Positions 9,422 to 19,087 of a DNA stretch of 31,120 bases are shown in pieces. A program made the translations under genes and the position numbers. Each line of letters opens with the position of its first letter. Within the stretch, counting starts at the first letter, position 1. The stretch lies in NCBI GenBank assembly GCA_027972325.1, contig JAPMOS010000308.1, positions 1 through 31,120 of the forward strand. Direction: 5' to 3'. The notes beneath the pieces are model-generated. The model did not search any database. It was not told where the DNA came from and saw only the letters and a list, made by a program, of their open reading frames with translations. This stretch comes from Paratrimastix pyriformis. Taxonomy: Eukaryota; Preaxostyla; Paratrimastigidae.

Positions 9422-10275
9422 GCACGAGGTCGACGTCATCACCGCGCCCTCGACCCCGGGGCCGACGACTACCACCAGAACCCGAATGATCCTTTCGCCG
9501 ACTCGGGGACCCTCTCTGAGGAGGATCGCCCAGCAGCCCGTCCAGGTTTGCCGCACCTGTCCGCTCCCGCCCTCACTTCCGCTGACTAGCACCCGACCGA
9601 CGGCATCCGTGGGAGGCGTTCCCACTGCCCCGGGGATGCCAGGCCCGCGGAGGCCTTCCACCCGTTGGATGAGCATGGTTTGCCAGTGGAGCACAAGGCC
9701 CCTGCTGCAGCACCCATCCCCACCGCCCCACCGTCCCCGCCGCCCCGCCGCCGCAGCTGCGGCCGCCGCCTTGCCCGCGCCCGCCCGCGCCGCCGCCGCA
9801 TGCCGCCCGCCACCGCCCCCGCCACCGCCCCGCCACCGCCCCGGCCACCGCCCCGGCCACCCGCAGCCGCCCCATCAAGTCTGGACCCTGAGTCGACTTT
9901 GTTTTTCACTCATGCATTCTGTATTTAGGATCCTCGACGACGACGTTCCCAGTCCCCCAAGCCCATCGCCACGAGGAAGGAGCCCAAGAAGGAGCCCAAG
10001 AAGGCCCCGTCAAGGAGGAGGTGCCCAAGAAGGTACCTGGCCCGGCCCCGCCGCCCGCCGCAAGGCAAAACTGCAACGGCCTGAGCCTGAGTCGGGCGAG
10101 GCCGAGGCCGAACCGATCAGGACGAGGCCCAGCGGAGAAGAAGCGGCCCGAGAAGAAGCACGCCCACGGCGACGAGATCGAGGTCTCCTCTGACGACGAC
10201 GAGGCCAAGGCCAAGATCAAGCGGCACCGCCAGGCCACCGAGGAGCCCGCCCCGGCGGTGACCAGGGTCAACTGA
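9422..10275 (+). CDS. Pro/Ala-rich to Lys-rich protein region of the insert (broken or spliced)
   Basis: Several + strand frames here look protein-like. The first part is acidic (DPFADSGTLSEEDRPAA). The middle is extremely Pro/Ala/Arg-rich from CCGCC repeats (about 9,710-9,875). The end is basic then acidic (KKRPEKKHAHGDEIEVSSDD, then AKAKIKRHRQATEEPA), stopping at 10,273-10,275. The basic C-terminus resembles a nuclear-localisation or nucleic-acid-binding tail. Frames shift between parts and short introns look likely, so I give this as a region rather than a single clean gene. It is part of the fossil insert. Confidence 0.35.
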
Positions 10276-10704
10276 CAGGCCCGAGCCGCAAGCTCCTAGA
10301 GTCCGTATACTTCCTCGTTGGCTATATCCTCCAAACAGCACGCAAGTAAATGTTTCTTTGTTTCTTTGTTGTTTTTGTTTCTTTCTTGAGAATATGCGAT
10401 GATCCTCACTCTCTGTCTTTCTCGCATCGGGTCATAGGGATGGGGCCGGCCTGCTGGACGTCGTACTGTCTCAAACACCCTGTCAACGAGCCCAACTCCC
10501 CTGGCCCTGATCGACCCCTGCCCCAATCCGGCCCGGCCGCTTTCATGCGACCGCATGAAAGCAATCTTCGGGTATTTCCAGCAGTTTGGCTGGGCCGCCT
10601 TGTTTTCTCTCAGTGTCCAAAGGCGGCAGCTGGTGAGCGTTTCGAGGTTGTTGATGGCTCCCATCGGTCTGTCGGCGCGGTTGTGAATTCCTCCCTTCAT
10701 TCGT
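10276..10704. other. Spacer in the right arm, no gene recognised
   Basis: T-rich stretch at 10,350-10,390 followed by mixed sequence with CATGCGACCGCATGAAAG near 10,545, which contains the short palindrome TGCGACCGCA-like arms. It may hold the 3' end of the upstream unit and the promoter of the next. Nothing firmer is visible. Confidence 0.3.
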
Positions 10705-12014
10705 GTGTCATTCAGTTATGCGGTCGCTCGGTTAATCGTCGATCCCAATCGAGTGTCCGAGCTGCCGGCCCACATCACCCAGGACGAGCGACAAGAGTTG
10801 CGTGACCTTGCGATGAACCTCAACAAAGAGTATCCCAAGGTCAAAACGTCTGCTTCCTTCCGTTTCCTGGTTCGGGGCTCACAATCCATCATTTGTTCAG
10901 CACCTGGCCAACGAGCTGGTCAACGTCGTGCTCTTGGAAAATATGGACGAGGATGCCCTCCTGGTTTTCCAGGCAACGTGCAATGCGATGACCGCGGACG
11001 ACTCATTCGGGTCGTCCGGCTATGACGTACTCCTTAATGTCAAGAGGGCCGCCCTGCGGAAGTCTGTCGATTTGTCCTTCTCCGGTCCCTGCATTTTCCT
11101 CGTTCATTCCAGGCCCCCCAGCTGTATTCTTTGACCAATCCCGACCTGCCCGCCCGCCTGAAGCCGGCCCTCAAGGCCCTTCACTTCCCCGATTCGAAGG
11201 ACGCCTATATCAAGTCTGCCCCGGCCCCTCGGGTTCAGGAATATCATTCATCCCCTGATTTTTAGGCTGACCAAAATAGTTGGCCTGTGCAGCGTGGAAC
11301 AGCTCACTGCCCTTTCGCAAACCCCATCCAGTCCCACTTGACGCGAAGCAACCTCTGGAGAATTTTCGAGGTCTGTGCCCTTCGGTTTTCACGCTGCATC
11401 TCACTTCGCACAGACCAAGGACGTGTTGTTCAACCAGTTCCTTATTGCGAGAATGTTGCAACCCGACTTCAACGGCTCGACCCTTGCCACCCCGGATCTG
11501 CCAAAGTTCAAGCTTCCCATCAGGCAGGCCGGAGCAGGCATGGCTTCTGATGGCCCGCCACGACGAAGCTGCCTTGGCAAGGCACGAGCCGCACCTACTC
11601 CTCCTCCCGCCCGACGAGCCCACCAGGAAGATCCTTTTGGAAGCTCTTCCAGCTCCCCGAATTCGAGTACTTCAACCCCTGCTCGTCCGCCCTCTCCCCA
11701 CCAAGCTCGGACATCCCGTACTCCCCGAGTACTCCGAGGAGCTGGGTGCCGTCGGATGTCCCTTTTCCGGCCTGAATTGGGACGACCTTGTGCACCTCCC
11801 GAACTACATTCTGGACCTCAACATCTTCGACGGTCCCCACCTGCCCGGCGAGTTGGGCCGGCCGCCGACGCCCTACGAGCTTGCCGTCGGCTACTGGATG
11901 GCCTTCAGCTACGCAAGACTGCCCCATGGGACAAGACGCTACCTGATCAACACCAAACTCACCGTGCTGGTCGAGAAACTCACTGCCGACCACGTGCACC
12001 CCGGCGTGAGATGA
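10705..12014 (+). pseudogene. Unrecognised conserved-looking protein region of the insert, fossil
   Basis: Successive + strand segments have protein-like composition with host-like codon use: VARLIVDPNRVSELPAHITQ, LLENMDEDALLVFQATCNAM, TNPDLPARLKPALKALHFPD, LQPDFNGSTLATPDLPKFKL, LNWDDLVHLPNYILDLNIFD and PTPYELAVGYWMAFSYARLP, closing with VLVEKLTADHVHPGVR. They lie in different frames and some are separated by what look like short introns. It is one of the largest protein regions of the right arm and its position would suit a structural protein, but no capsid or enzyme motif is recognised. The region is broken. Confidence 0.4.
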
Positions 12015-12029
12015 AGTTATTGAAAACAA

Positions 12030-12540
12030 TTGACCGAAATCTACGAGAGGCTCGGGAGGCTGCACGGGAGCGCGAGCGCCAGACGGCTGGAGCGCGAGGT
12101 CGAAGTGTCCGCCCTGGTGGCCAAGTCCGCCGAGCCCACGATCGGCCCAGCACGGGAAGCAGCGCGCAAGCGTCCCAAGCAGCGAACTTGCCGAGCGCGC
12201 TTGCTCTCGAGGACGAGCAAGTCGACGAAGAAGAGTTGGAAGTTCGCGCCGCCCCACTCCCACCACCCCAGCCCGAGGCCCAGCCAGCCCCGACCAGGGA
12301 AGAGGCCAACCCGAGTGCCTCGACAGCCAAAGCCTCCCGCAAAGGAGGGGAACGCACTCGTCGTCTCGTGCCGGCCCCGCACTGCGACCGACACCCAAAG
12401 GCCGAAGTTGTCCCCCCGGGGCAGTCGCTGGCCCGCATGTACTGCTGTTCGGCCGAGCATGCCCTCTCCGGCGGCGCACACGGCCCCACACCTGTCTGCC
12501 GTTGCCCTCTCCGTTCACGACAACCAACATTCCTCCTTAG
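12030..12540 (+). pseudogene. Charged linker region between the unknown protein and the methyltransferase
   Basis: Two overlapping + strand frames carry charged, low-complexity sequence: one gives EIYERLGRLHGS and REVEVSALVAKSAEP, the other gives ALEDEQVDEEELEVRAAPLP and TREEANPSASTAKASRKGG. It looks like a coiled or disordered segment at the end of one gene or the start of the methyltransferase gene. Which frame is used at each point cannot be settled by eye. Confidence 0.25.
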
Positions 12541-13634
12541 ACGCGCTATTCGTTAGCCGTCGTCGACGCCCCGTGGGGTGTCACCGGAGACCCCAAGGAC
12601 AAGGCCCCGGACTACGAGGATGTGAGTCAACAGCTGACCACCCTCGTGCAGTCCGGGGGAACGATACTGATTATGGACACGGAGGAGAACATCCAACTCC
12701 ATTGGACCGTCCATCTGGAATCCTTCGGCTGGTTGGAGCATCACCGGCTCCATGGAATCTGGTCGAGTCTGTTCGCTAGTCCCCCCCTTGTTTTTTGGCC
12801 TGCTCACCACCCACACCCACTCTTCTTTCTTCAGATTACCTTGAGGAAGCTACTCCGCGGCCCTCCCCCGGATTCCGTGGCCATCTGGAAGAGGCTACTC
12901 TCACGATGGCGGTCTTCACCAACGCAGGCCGCAAAAGCTCGAACTGGTCCTTCCGAACGTGCTGCCCCTCGGCCAGTGCTCCCCTGGCGGCCCTGAATCA
13001 GCAAATGAACTCGCGCACCAACGTGGTCTTCATCCGGCACGAGCAGGGCCAGGCCAAGTGGGCCAAGCCGGCGGACCTGTATGTCTACTTGTTCCGGCGG
13101 TATGCCGGGCCGGGGCCGGTTCTCGACCCTTTCTGCGGGTGCTGTCCAGCACTGCGCGCTGCTGAAGCCACGGGCACCAGGGTCGACCTCATCGACTCTG
13201 ACCCGGCCGTCATCAGTATGTTGGGGGCCCACGAGCCCCGCGTGCTCTTCCCCATCGTAACGGACGAGCATCCTCCCCTGCAGCGTGATGAAGACGATCT
13301 TTGCAACGTGCGCGCACCGGCGGTGGATGACTGGGACCTCCACATGGTCAAGCCTGCGGACGAGCCCTCTCCACCCGAGACCATTCTTGCTCCTCCTCCC
13401 ACCCCTCCTCACGCACCTGTGACGGAACCCGAGCCTTCTCTTCAACCCCTGATCCCGCCTCCTCTGGACTTCGGTTCCCTCGCTGGAACCAACGATGACA
13501 TTGCGTCTGGCCCCAGCCTCGATGACTTATTGATGGCCGCCTTCGACCCCAGCGACCCCACCGACCCCACCGACCCCACCGACCCCACCGACCCCACCGA
13601 CCCCACCGGGGAATTCGATCATGTTTTGCATTGA
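12541..13634 (+). pseudogene. Beta-class DNA methyltransferase-like region (N6-adenine/N4-cytosine type) of the insert
   Basis: The catalytic-type motif VVDAPWG is encoded at 12,559-12,579 and is followed by SGGTILIMDTEENIQLHW. About 550 bp downstream comes KPADLYVYLFRRYAGPGPVL, directly before DPFCG (13,125-13,139) and a Rossmann-like continuation AAEATGTRVDLIDSDPAVI. The order, with DPPY/DPPW-type motif IV first and FxG-type S-adenosylmethionine site last, is that of beta-class amino-methyltransferases. In bacteria and some eukaryotic elements these methylate adenine or cytosine in DNA. The two halves are on separate exon-like blocks. The C-terminus is Pro-rich and ends in DPT repeats. Activity of this copy is not claimed. 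Confidence 0.6.
13550..13608 (+). repeat. GACCCCACC 9-bp minisatellite coding for DPT repeats
   Basis: About six tandem GACCCCACC units encode Asp-Pro-Thr repeats at the end of the methyltransferase-like frame, just before GEFDHVLH and the stop. The units are nearly identical, indicating recent slippage. Confidence 0.9.
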
Positions 13635-13859
13635 TGTCTTCTATGTTCTGTTGCTGTCATACAAAACAGAACATGTGGTTGTCGCTGGTTCTATGAATAG
13701 GAATTTTGGGGAGGGGTGTCCCACGGAATGATCATGGCCGACCTTCAGTCATTCGTCATCTGGGGATGAAGAGGGAGGGCCGCCTGTTCATGAAAACCCG
13801 CGGGCGCTCATGAGGCGGCGAGCTTCGTGCTTTTTTCTATAGAATTCTCATTGTCTATA
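13635..13859. other. Right end of the insert, no gene
   Basis: Includes the near-palindrome TGTTCTGTTGC...ACAAAACAGAACA at about 13,645-13,673 (a stem with TTCTGTT/AACAGAA arms), which could be a transcription terminator or part of an element end. Two TCATGA sites lie at about 13,787 and 13,808. Confidence 0.35.
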
Positions 13860-13875
13860 GCGTCGACAAAAACCC
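13860..13875 (+). repeat. Right copy of the 16-bp direct repeat flanking the insert
   Basis: GCGTCGACAAAAACCC, one mismatch from 2,262-2,277. LINE coding similarity resumes immediately downstream. Confidence 0.5.
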
Positions 13876-15175
13876 TGGAACACATGGTCAGTCCGTCTCA
13901 GCGGCAAGACGTTGGAACAGACCAGAGTCTTCCGCTTCCTGGGCGCGGAACTCGAATGCGATGCACGTACAAAGGCCCACACGAGCGGACGGATCCGGGC
14001 GGCCTGTGCGATGAGGGGCTCCATCAGCCGGCTGCTAGGCCGTGTTGGGGCCGTCCCTCCGAGGCTGCTCTGTGCATTGTGGCGCACCTTTGCCCTGCCG
14101 AAGTTGCTCTGGGCGGCGGCGGCCTTCCCTGACCTGCGCGACCAAAAGGCCGAGCGAGCAATGGACTCGGTTCAACGCGTCTTCGCCTGCTATGCCCTCC
14201 AGTGTATGGGGCAAGCATCATCCGCAGCGGTCGAGGCCGATCTGGGCCTGATACCGGTGGCGGCCTTGCGGGCCCAGGAGATCATGTTCGAATGGGGCCG
14301 CATCAAGCTGCTGCCGCAGGGCCGCCTGGTCCGCGAACTGGTGGAGCTGGGTGAGAAGCTCCCAGAGGTGAGGACAGGACACCAGTGCATCGGCGAATGG
14401 GCCGGGGCTGCTGAGGCGGTCATGGCGGACTATGGCCTTGGCACGGGGTGCGCCCGGTGGACGAGGCCATCCGGACCATCGGCATCGGGGCCTGGAAGGA
14501 CTTGGTCCGGAAGCGAGTGCGCACACATGTGGAGGCCAAGTGGCGCGCGAAGATGGAGGACGCCCACTCGCACCCAAGGCTGGCACTCCTGCGGCAGGTC
14601 AAGCAGGACTTTGGCCACAGCGAGGCCTACCTGGACGACATGAGCCCGGCGGGGCGCCGCATAGCAGCCCAACTGCGCGCAGGGATGTACCTGAACGGTG
14701 AGTTCATGCGCACCTGGAAGAACAGGCCTGAGGCGAAGCGCGGGGAGCCTGCATCTGCTGCAACGACGCGGGACCACTCGAGGACGCCCAACACATCATC
14801 CAGCAGTGCCCCGCCTACGAGGAGCTCCGCAAGAAGGCCTGGGACCGCCTCCATGCGGTCCTGGGGGCCCCGGACTGGGCCCATCTCGAGGCCCTGGGCG
14901 CGGACAAGTGGCAGGTCATGATCGGGAGGCCGGCCGCTGGTTGGGGCGCCCGACTCGTGAGGCCGTCAACCGGATTGCGGGAGACTTCTTGGCCCAGGCC
15001 CATGCGCGCCGGCTGCAACTGCTCAAGGTGCGACGAGCCGAGCCACCGCGGACGGCCGGCGATCGGAGGGCCTGGCGGGAGACGACACCACCGGGGCTGA
15101 GCCAAGGAAGGCTACCTGCTGTGCCCATCCAGCAGACTAGCGGCCACCGAAACGAGGCCTCCACTACATAGCAAT
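13860..15175 (+). mobile_element. LINE, 3' portion: post-RT region with C-terminal zinc knuckle
   Basis: After the second copy of the flanking repeat the LINE frame resumes with WSVRLSGKTLEQ and TRVFRFLGAELECDARTKAH, the usual connection after a LINE reverse transcriptase. A long helical region follows (GRIRAACAMRGSISRLLGRV, LWRTFALPKLLWAAAAFPDL, VFACYALQCMGQASSAAVEA). A zinc knuckle with CX2C at 14,750-14,761 and HX4C ending at 14,809 reads CICCNDAG...AQHIIQQCP. Frameshifts separate the helical region (to about 14,450), the next part (KDLVRKRVRTHVEAKWRAK, about 14,490-14,550) and the knuckle, so this copy is inactive. The family and reading direction match the 5' part at 1-2,277. Confidence 0.85.
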
Positions 15176-15780
15176 CGACCGAACCCCTCTCCTTTGCGGG
15201 TGGACGACGGCAGCGTCAGGCTCGCCGGGTGGGCTCGTCCTCAAAACCTGCGGGGAGGGGGGGGAAGTCTTAGGTCGTCGCTCTTCCATCCATTTTCTCT
15301 CCCTGTCTTGCTTTCGGGGCGACCTAGGATGGTGGCATACCGACCAAGCGCAACCACGAGGCCGAGGCTCACCAGTGAAGGAGGTGGGTGATGAGATGCG
15401 ATGCACTTTGAGCCGAAGCCTATCGGAGGTGATGAGGTGACGGGGGAATTGGGGGATAAAACCTTTTGTGATTTCTTTCTCATGGCTCCTTAGTTAGCCT
15501 CACACGAGGCTGCATTAACACGAGACTGACTGACTGAGTCCGGAGAGCACGTCGGCACCCCGCTGGCCAAAACGACCCCCGCCGGAATTGAGGGGTCTCG
15601 CTCGGTGGGCTCGGGCCTGGGCCTGACCCGGACAGGAACGCACGGAGGGCTCACTGATCTCTCTTGGAATATCCGAGTTTGGTGCGGCATCGAGCATCAA
15701 AGCTGCGGTCACGAAGGGGACGGGGCCAACGAAGGGGTGCATGGGGCACCAAAACCGCAAAAAGACCTAATTTTAAATTC
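15176..15780. other. Probable LINE 3' end followed by non-genic sequence
   Basis: No coding similarity is seen after about 15,175. A poly-G run lies at 15,256-15,265. There is no poly-A tail or obvious 3' repeat to mark the LINE end precisely. Confidence 0.3.
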
Positions 15781-16110
15781 TGTAGGTTCACTTTTTTCTA
15801 AATGGAGTCTAGTTTCCCGAGCCCAACCCAAGCGACTGAGAGCCTGCGGGCGAACCGAATTCTTCTTCGGGAACATGCCAGACATTTTGCCAGAGAGAAA
15901 GTGGGTGGTGGGTTTCGATAAGCCCGGAGCACCGTGCTGACACACCACAGACGGAAATGAGTCCCATGTGGTACCGTGGCGAGCGAAGGGCGCGAGGAGA
16001 AGGGGACTGCAAGAAAACTCCGGAACTTGAGGCCGACGCTGCGGGCGAACAAAGATAAAAAGGAAAATTTCGTAGGTTCAGATTTTTCTAAATACTGTTT
16101 AGTGTCCGAA
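15781..16110 (+). repeat. Two diverged copies of a short AT-rich repeat, about 288 bp apart
   Basis: GTAGGTTCA, then TTTTTCTAAAT, then TAGT, then CCGA occurs at about 15,783-15,822 and again at about 16,071-16,110. Both are followed by a GCGACT motif, and TGCGGGCGAAC occurs at about 15,844 and 16,039. This looks like an old tandem duplication or two fragments of one interspersed repeat. Confidence 0.6.
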
Positions 16111-16582
16111 TATGCTGAAACGAGGCGACTCGCCTTGACGGACGCCGCTGAAGCCCCCATACGAACGAAAAAAGACTTGACCGGGAACGCAACTTCTTGG
16201 AATAAAACCATCTGGAATCAACCAGTGTGAAACTCGCATCGGCTACAGTGCCGAAATCCCTGGGGAGGAGGAAAACCCATGCTATAGGCAGAGGAGGGAA
16301 CCGCAGAATTGAGGTTGCTGTGGATTCTGGTGTTGCAGTGAGTTAGAGGAGGGCCAATGGTAAAGATCCCATCAAAAAGAGAACTCCCAAAACGTTTCTC
16401 CTGGAGAAGAGGTCATGCCAATGGTGATCCCCGAAGTGAAAGCGCTCAGGGGTCAGTTTGAAACCTATTTCAAGATCCCTCGGGGTGTTTCCGAATCAGC
16501 ATCGAACGGCCGTTTTGGCCACCGACGTGCCGACGTGAGAGAGATAGCGAGATAGCGTGTTCAACCTCAACGGCACGCAGAC
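16111..16582. other. No gene or repeat recognised
   Basis: About 470 bp of mixed sequence. The only structure noticed is a doubled CGACGTGCCGACGTGAG near 16,523 and GAGATAGC repeated at about 16,540-16,556. Confidence 0.3.
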
Positions 16583-16626
16583 TAGAAATTCAATTTTTTG
16601 GGCTTTAACTTCATGTGGATACCAGG
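16583..16626 (+). repeat. Left arm of a diverged inverted repeat
   Basis: TAGAAATTCA, a T-run, GGCTTTAACTTCATGTGGA and CCAGG here recur in the same order on the opposite strand at 19,445-19,507. A partial direct copy, ACTTCATGTGGATACCAG, lies at about 16,651-16,670. Confidence 0.6.
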
Positions 16627-16730
16627 TCCGGCCCGGGAAAACTTTGGCTAGCACTTCATGTGGATACCAGATTTTGAAAAAAATTTGAATTGGGTAGAGG
16701 GAAGCTCAGGTTTTGATGGGGACAAAGTCG

Positions 16731-16802
16731 GTGGTCGGCAGGAGTCGAACCAGGAGGCTTCCCTGTAAAAAGAGAACACCCTACCTCCTCAGCCACGCTC
16801 AC
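16731..16802 (-). tRNA. Degenerate tRNA-Lys(UUU)-like sequence (probable pseudogene)
   Basis: Read on the - strand this 72-nt segment has exact tRNA spacing: 7-nt acceptor arms, a TGGCTGAGGAGG A-box (11 of 12 to TRGCNNAGYNGG), a 7-nt anticodon loop TTTTTAC with TTT at positions 34-36, a 5-nt variable loop and a perfect GGTTCGACTCC B-box. Pairing is imperfect: two mismatches in the acceptor stem, two in the T stem, one in the anticodon stem and one plus wobbles in the D stem. No Pol III T-run follows within 30 bp. It is either a decayed tRNA gene or a tRNA-derived repeat (SINE head). It lies inside the inverted repeats at 16,583 and 19,507. Confidence 0.5.
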
Positions 16803-16887
16803 CTTTTCTGAAAAACGAGTGCGCAGGATCCCTAAAACAGCGAAGCCAAATGGAACGGAGTTTATTTAGAAGAGGGAGAGAACAATG

Positions 16888-17092
16888 TGGCAGGTGGCAG
16901 AGGTGGCAGAGGTGGCAGAGGTGGCAGAGGTGGCAGAGGTGGCAGAGGTGGCAGAGGTGGCAGAGGTGGCAGAGGTGGCAGAGGTGGCAGAGGTGGCAGA
17001 GGTGGCAGAGGTGGCAGAGGTGGCAGAGGTGGCAGAGGTGGCAGAGGTGGCAGAGGTGGCAGAGGTAGGGGTGGGGGGGGGGGGGGGGGGGG
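16888..17092. repeat. GGCAGAGGT 9-bp minisatellite followed by poly-G
   Basis: About 20 uninterrupted copies of GGCAGAGGT (to 17,066) and then a G run broken once (about 17,068-17,092). Open frames across it (Gly-Arg, Ala-Glu-Val, Trp-Gln-Arg, Pro-Leu-Pro repeats) are artefacts of a 9-bp unit. Confidence 0.97.
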
Positions 17093-17454
17093 AGCCTGTC
17101 TGCCCCAGCGGCGGGACGTTGCCAGCAAATCCCGGGGCGCCACTGGGGCATTTGCCCGGATATGCGGGTGGGCGGACATGGGGTGGTGGCGTCGCAATGT
17201 GCACTCGCTGCGATCGCGCGAACGATGGGAAGCAGGGCGCGGGCGCGCGGCATGTATGCGGGGAAGGTGTATGCGCGGGTGCGAGACAGTCCCCCTAGCA
17301 GCTCCTCCCTTGATGAAAAATATGGTGCCGTCGCGACTGGGCGGGAGCGGCACAACCTCGGGGGCTGGGACACATGACGGCCGTGAAGAAGAGGCCAAGA
17401 TGCCAGCGCTAGGAACAAATATTCAGCCATGGGCGGTGCGGGCCGCGGTGCCAG

Positions 17455-17570
17455 TGGCGTGACGTGGCGTGGCGTGGCGTGGCGTGGCGTGGCGTGGCGT
17501 GGCGTGGCGTGGCGTGGCGTGGCGTGGCGTGGCGTGGTGTTGCGTTTGCGTGGCGTGGCGTGGCGAGTGG
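17455..17570. repeat. CGTGG pentanucleotide array
   Basis: About 15 perfect CGTGG units with a degenerate tail to about 17,570. The left flank GCGGTGCCAGTGGCGTG closely resembles the left flank of a second CGTGG array at 20,825-20,920 inside VPS35 intron 14, so the two may share an origin. Confidence 0.95.
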
Positions 17571-17919
17571 GAAGGACTTCTGCTCGGGTGACGGCGGCAG
17601 CTTTGCTTCGGGTGCGGCAGCGGCTTCGCCCGCGGCAGCGCCGGTTCGGCAACACAAGAAGAAGAAGGAGCCGAAAAGACCATGAATAAGCGCGCCATCC
17701 ATGGGTGCAACTCGGGGGCGAGACCCGCATCCACTTCTCCCGTCTCCCGAGGAGTGGGCTCCGGGCCCCGGTGCGGACATCGGATGACGTTGAGGCAAAA
17801 CCAGAGTCATCAACATGAGGTGAGACCTCTGCGAGGTGGCGCGCCGAGGGGCGGACAAGAGGGGAGCACGCTGATGCGCATCATCTGGCGGCCAGTTCGT
17901 CCACGTGCACGTGGTCTCC

Positions 17920-18514
17920 TCCGTCACCGAGGGACTGCAGGCCCGGAGGGCAGCCATCCAGATCGGGCTTCGATTGGACCCAGCGCGCTTCGGTCGAGTC
18001 GGTCTCGCTGTGCTGGCTGTGCAGGCTGTGCAGGCTGTGGGGCCGAGAGGCGCGAGACGCGCGCTCGCCCCGGTTGCGGGGTGCCGTGACGTTGGGAGGG
18101 GCCTCCTCTTGTTGCTGCGCCGCTGCGAGCAGCCGAATGAAACACAGAGAGAACGAGCGGGTTGAAGGACGGGGCGATGAGCGGAGGGAGGGCGGAGCTG
18201 GGAAATGAGGAATGGCCGACAGGACAGACCGGCCTGCGACGAGTGGGTGGCCATGCCCCCGCGCTGTATGGGCGCCCACGGGGGAAATTTGCCACCACCA
18301 CCGAAAAGCAGCGGGAGCGACACAGCGACGAAAAAGGGGCCGCCGGGACGAGGCCGGCCAGGACTTCCAAGAGGTCCCGTGCGACCGGCATCGCATGGGC
18401 CGAGGAAGCGGGAACTGCAGAGGCGACGGGACGAACAAGGCCACGAAGGCCCCCGGAGAGGGGCGAGCTCGGAGCCGACGAGGCCGAGTTCGCCGAGGCC
18501 GAGGAGAAGGGCAT
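17920..18514 (-). CDS. Hypothetical protein, weak candidate
   Basis: An open - strand frame starts MPFSSASANSASSAPSSPLS and continues ASSAHAMPVARDLLEVLAGL. A neighbouring frame further down gives AAAQQQEEAPPNVTAPRNRG and SKPDLDGCPPGLQSLGDGGD. Composition shifts between frames suggest either two exons or chance openness in GC-rich DNA. There are no motifs, no domain and competing open frames on the + strand, so this is a tentative call. It lies inside the putative 2.9-kb inverted-repeat element. Confidence 0.2.
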
Positions 18515-18726
18515 GGCCCCGGGGCGGGGGAGTCAGGCAGGACAGCGACGGGGAGCTGAGGAGACAGCTGCCGGGGCCTGGATCAGGAGCGGGAGCGGGG
18601 GGCACGGCTCGGGCCCCCGCATCTCGGGCGACAGGGGCGGGTTGGGGCTGGCCGCCGCACAGACACAATTGAGCCCGCAAAGCAGTCCCGGGCGACGGGT
18701 AGTGAGCATGGATGGGCGATAAATGA

Positions 18727-18790
18727 CGGGTGTGTGTGTGGGGTGGGTGGTGGCAGGTGGGGTGGTGGTGTGTGTGTGTGTGTGTGGGGA
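18727..18790. repeat. (GT)n/GGTG-rich microsatellite
   Basis: GTGTGTGTG at 18,731 and a longer GTGTGTGTGTGTG near 18,772, separated by GGTGG-type sequence. Confidence 0.85.
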
Positions 18791-19087
18791 GGAGGAGGGG
18801 GGTTGGCAGCTGGGGCCGGACCAAAAGGGAGCCCCACTCAAAAGGCGAGATGGATCATCGTGTCGGCCATCGTTCTGGTGGCCCATGCCCACGGCCGACC
18901 CGTACGCAATGGCACCACTGGATCGTGGTGATCGAGCGTGCAGGGAGGTGGCGTCCGGCGTGGACGGATCCCCTGCTGTCACTGGGCGGAGGACCAGCCC
19001 GAGGGCGCCCGGGCACGGTCGCCTACAGCTCGACCTGGATCTCGGCGCAGGTCTTGAGTCCGAGGCGTTTGACAGTCGAGAACAAGC

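Larger units (their letters stand above)
2278..13859. mobile_element. Fossil integrase-bearing, virus-like or large DNA-transposon-like element nested in a LINE
   Basis: This 11.6-kb block separates the two parts of the LINE. Its left arm is on the - strand: retroviral-type integrase, acidic segment, 203-codon ORF and Gln/Pro-rich ORF. The centre is a roughly 143-bp tandem array. Its right arm is on the + strand: membrane protein, Lys-rich segment, unknown protein region and methyltransferase-like region. I see no reverse transcriptase, no protein-primed DNA polymerase, no packaging ATPase and no recognisable capsid gene, and no convincing long terminal repeats. The genes appear to have short host-like introns, which argues against an ordinary LTR retrotransposon. 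Candidate families are Polinton-like, Ginger-like, or an unclassified integrase element. The copy is broken, with several breaks in both arms. One mismatch between the flanking repeats suggests moderate rather than ancient age. Confidence 0.55.

Noticed and set aside
10030-10275. Histone H1 or other host chromatin protein
   Set aside because: The Lys-rich stretch lacks a winged-helix domain and lies between element genes; basic tails alone do not support the call.
2278-13859. LTR retrotransposon
   Set aside because: An integrase region is present, but I see no reverse transcriptase or RNase H beside it, no paired LTRs, and genes on both strands with intron-like gaps.
17455-17570. Telomere-like or subtelomeric repeat
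   Set aside because: CGTGG arrays are short, internal and also occur inside a VPS35 intron; no telomere-type motif or chromosome end is seen.
16789-17730. Large open frames over the 9-bp minisatellite
   Set aside because: A 9-bp unit without stops is open in all frames; the sequences are pure dipeptide or tripeptide repeats.
17409-18824. A 471-codon - strand open frame
   Set aside because: Much of it is TPRHA repeats from the CGTGG array and Thr/His/Pro runs from the GT repeat; the remainder competes with equally open frames on both strands.
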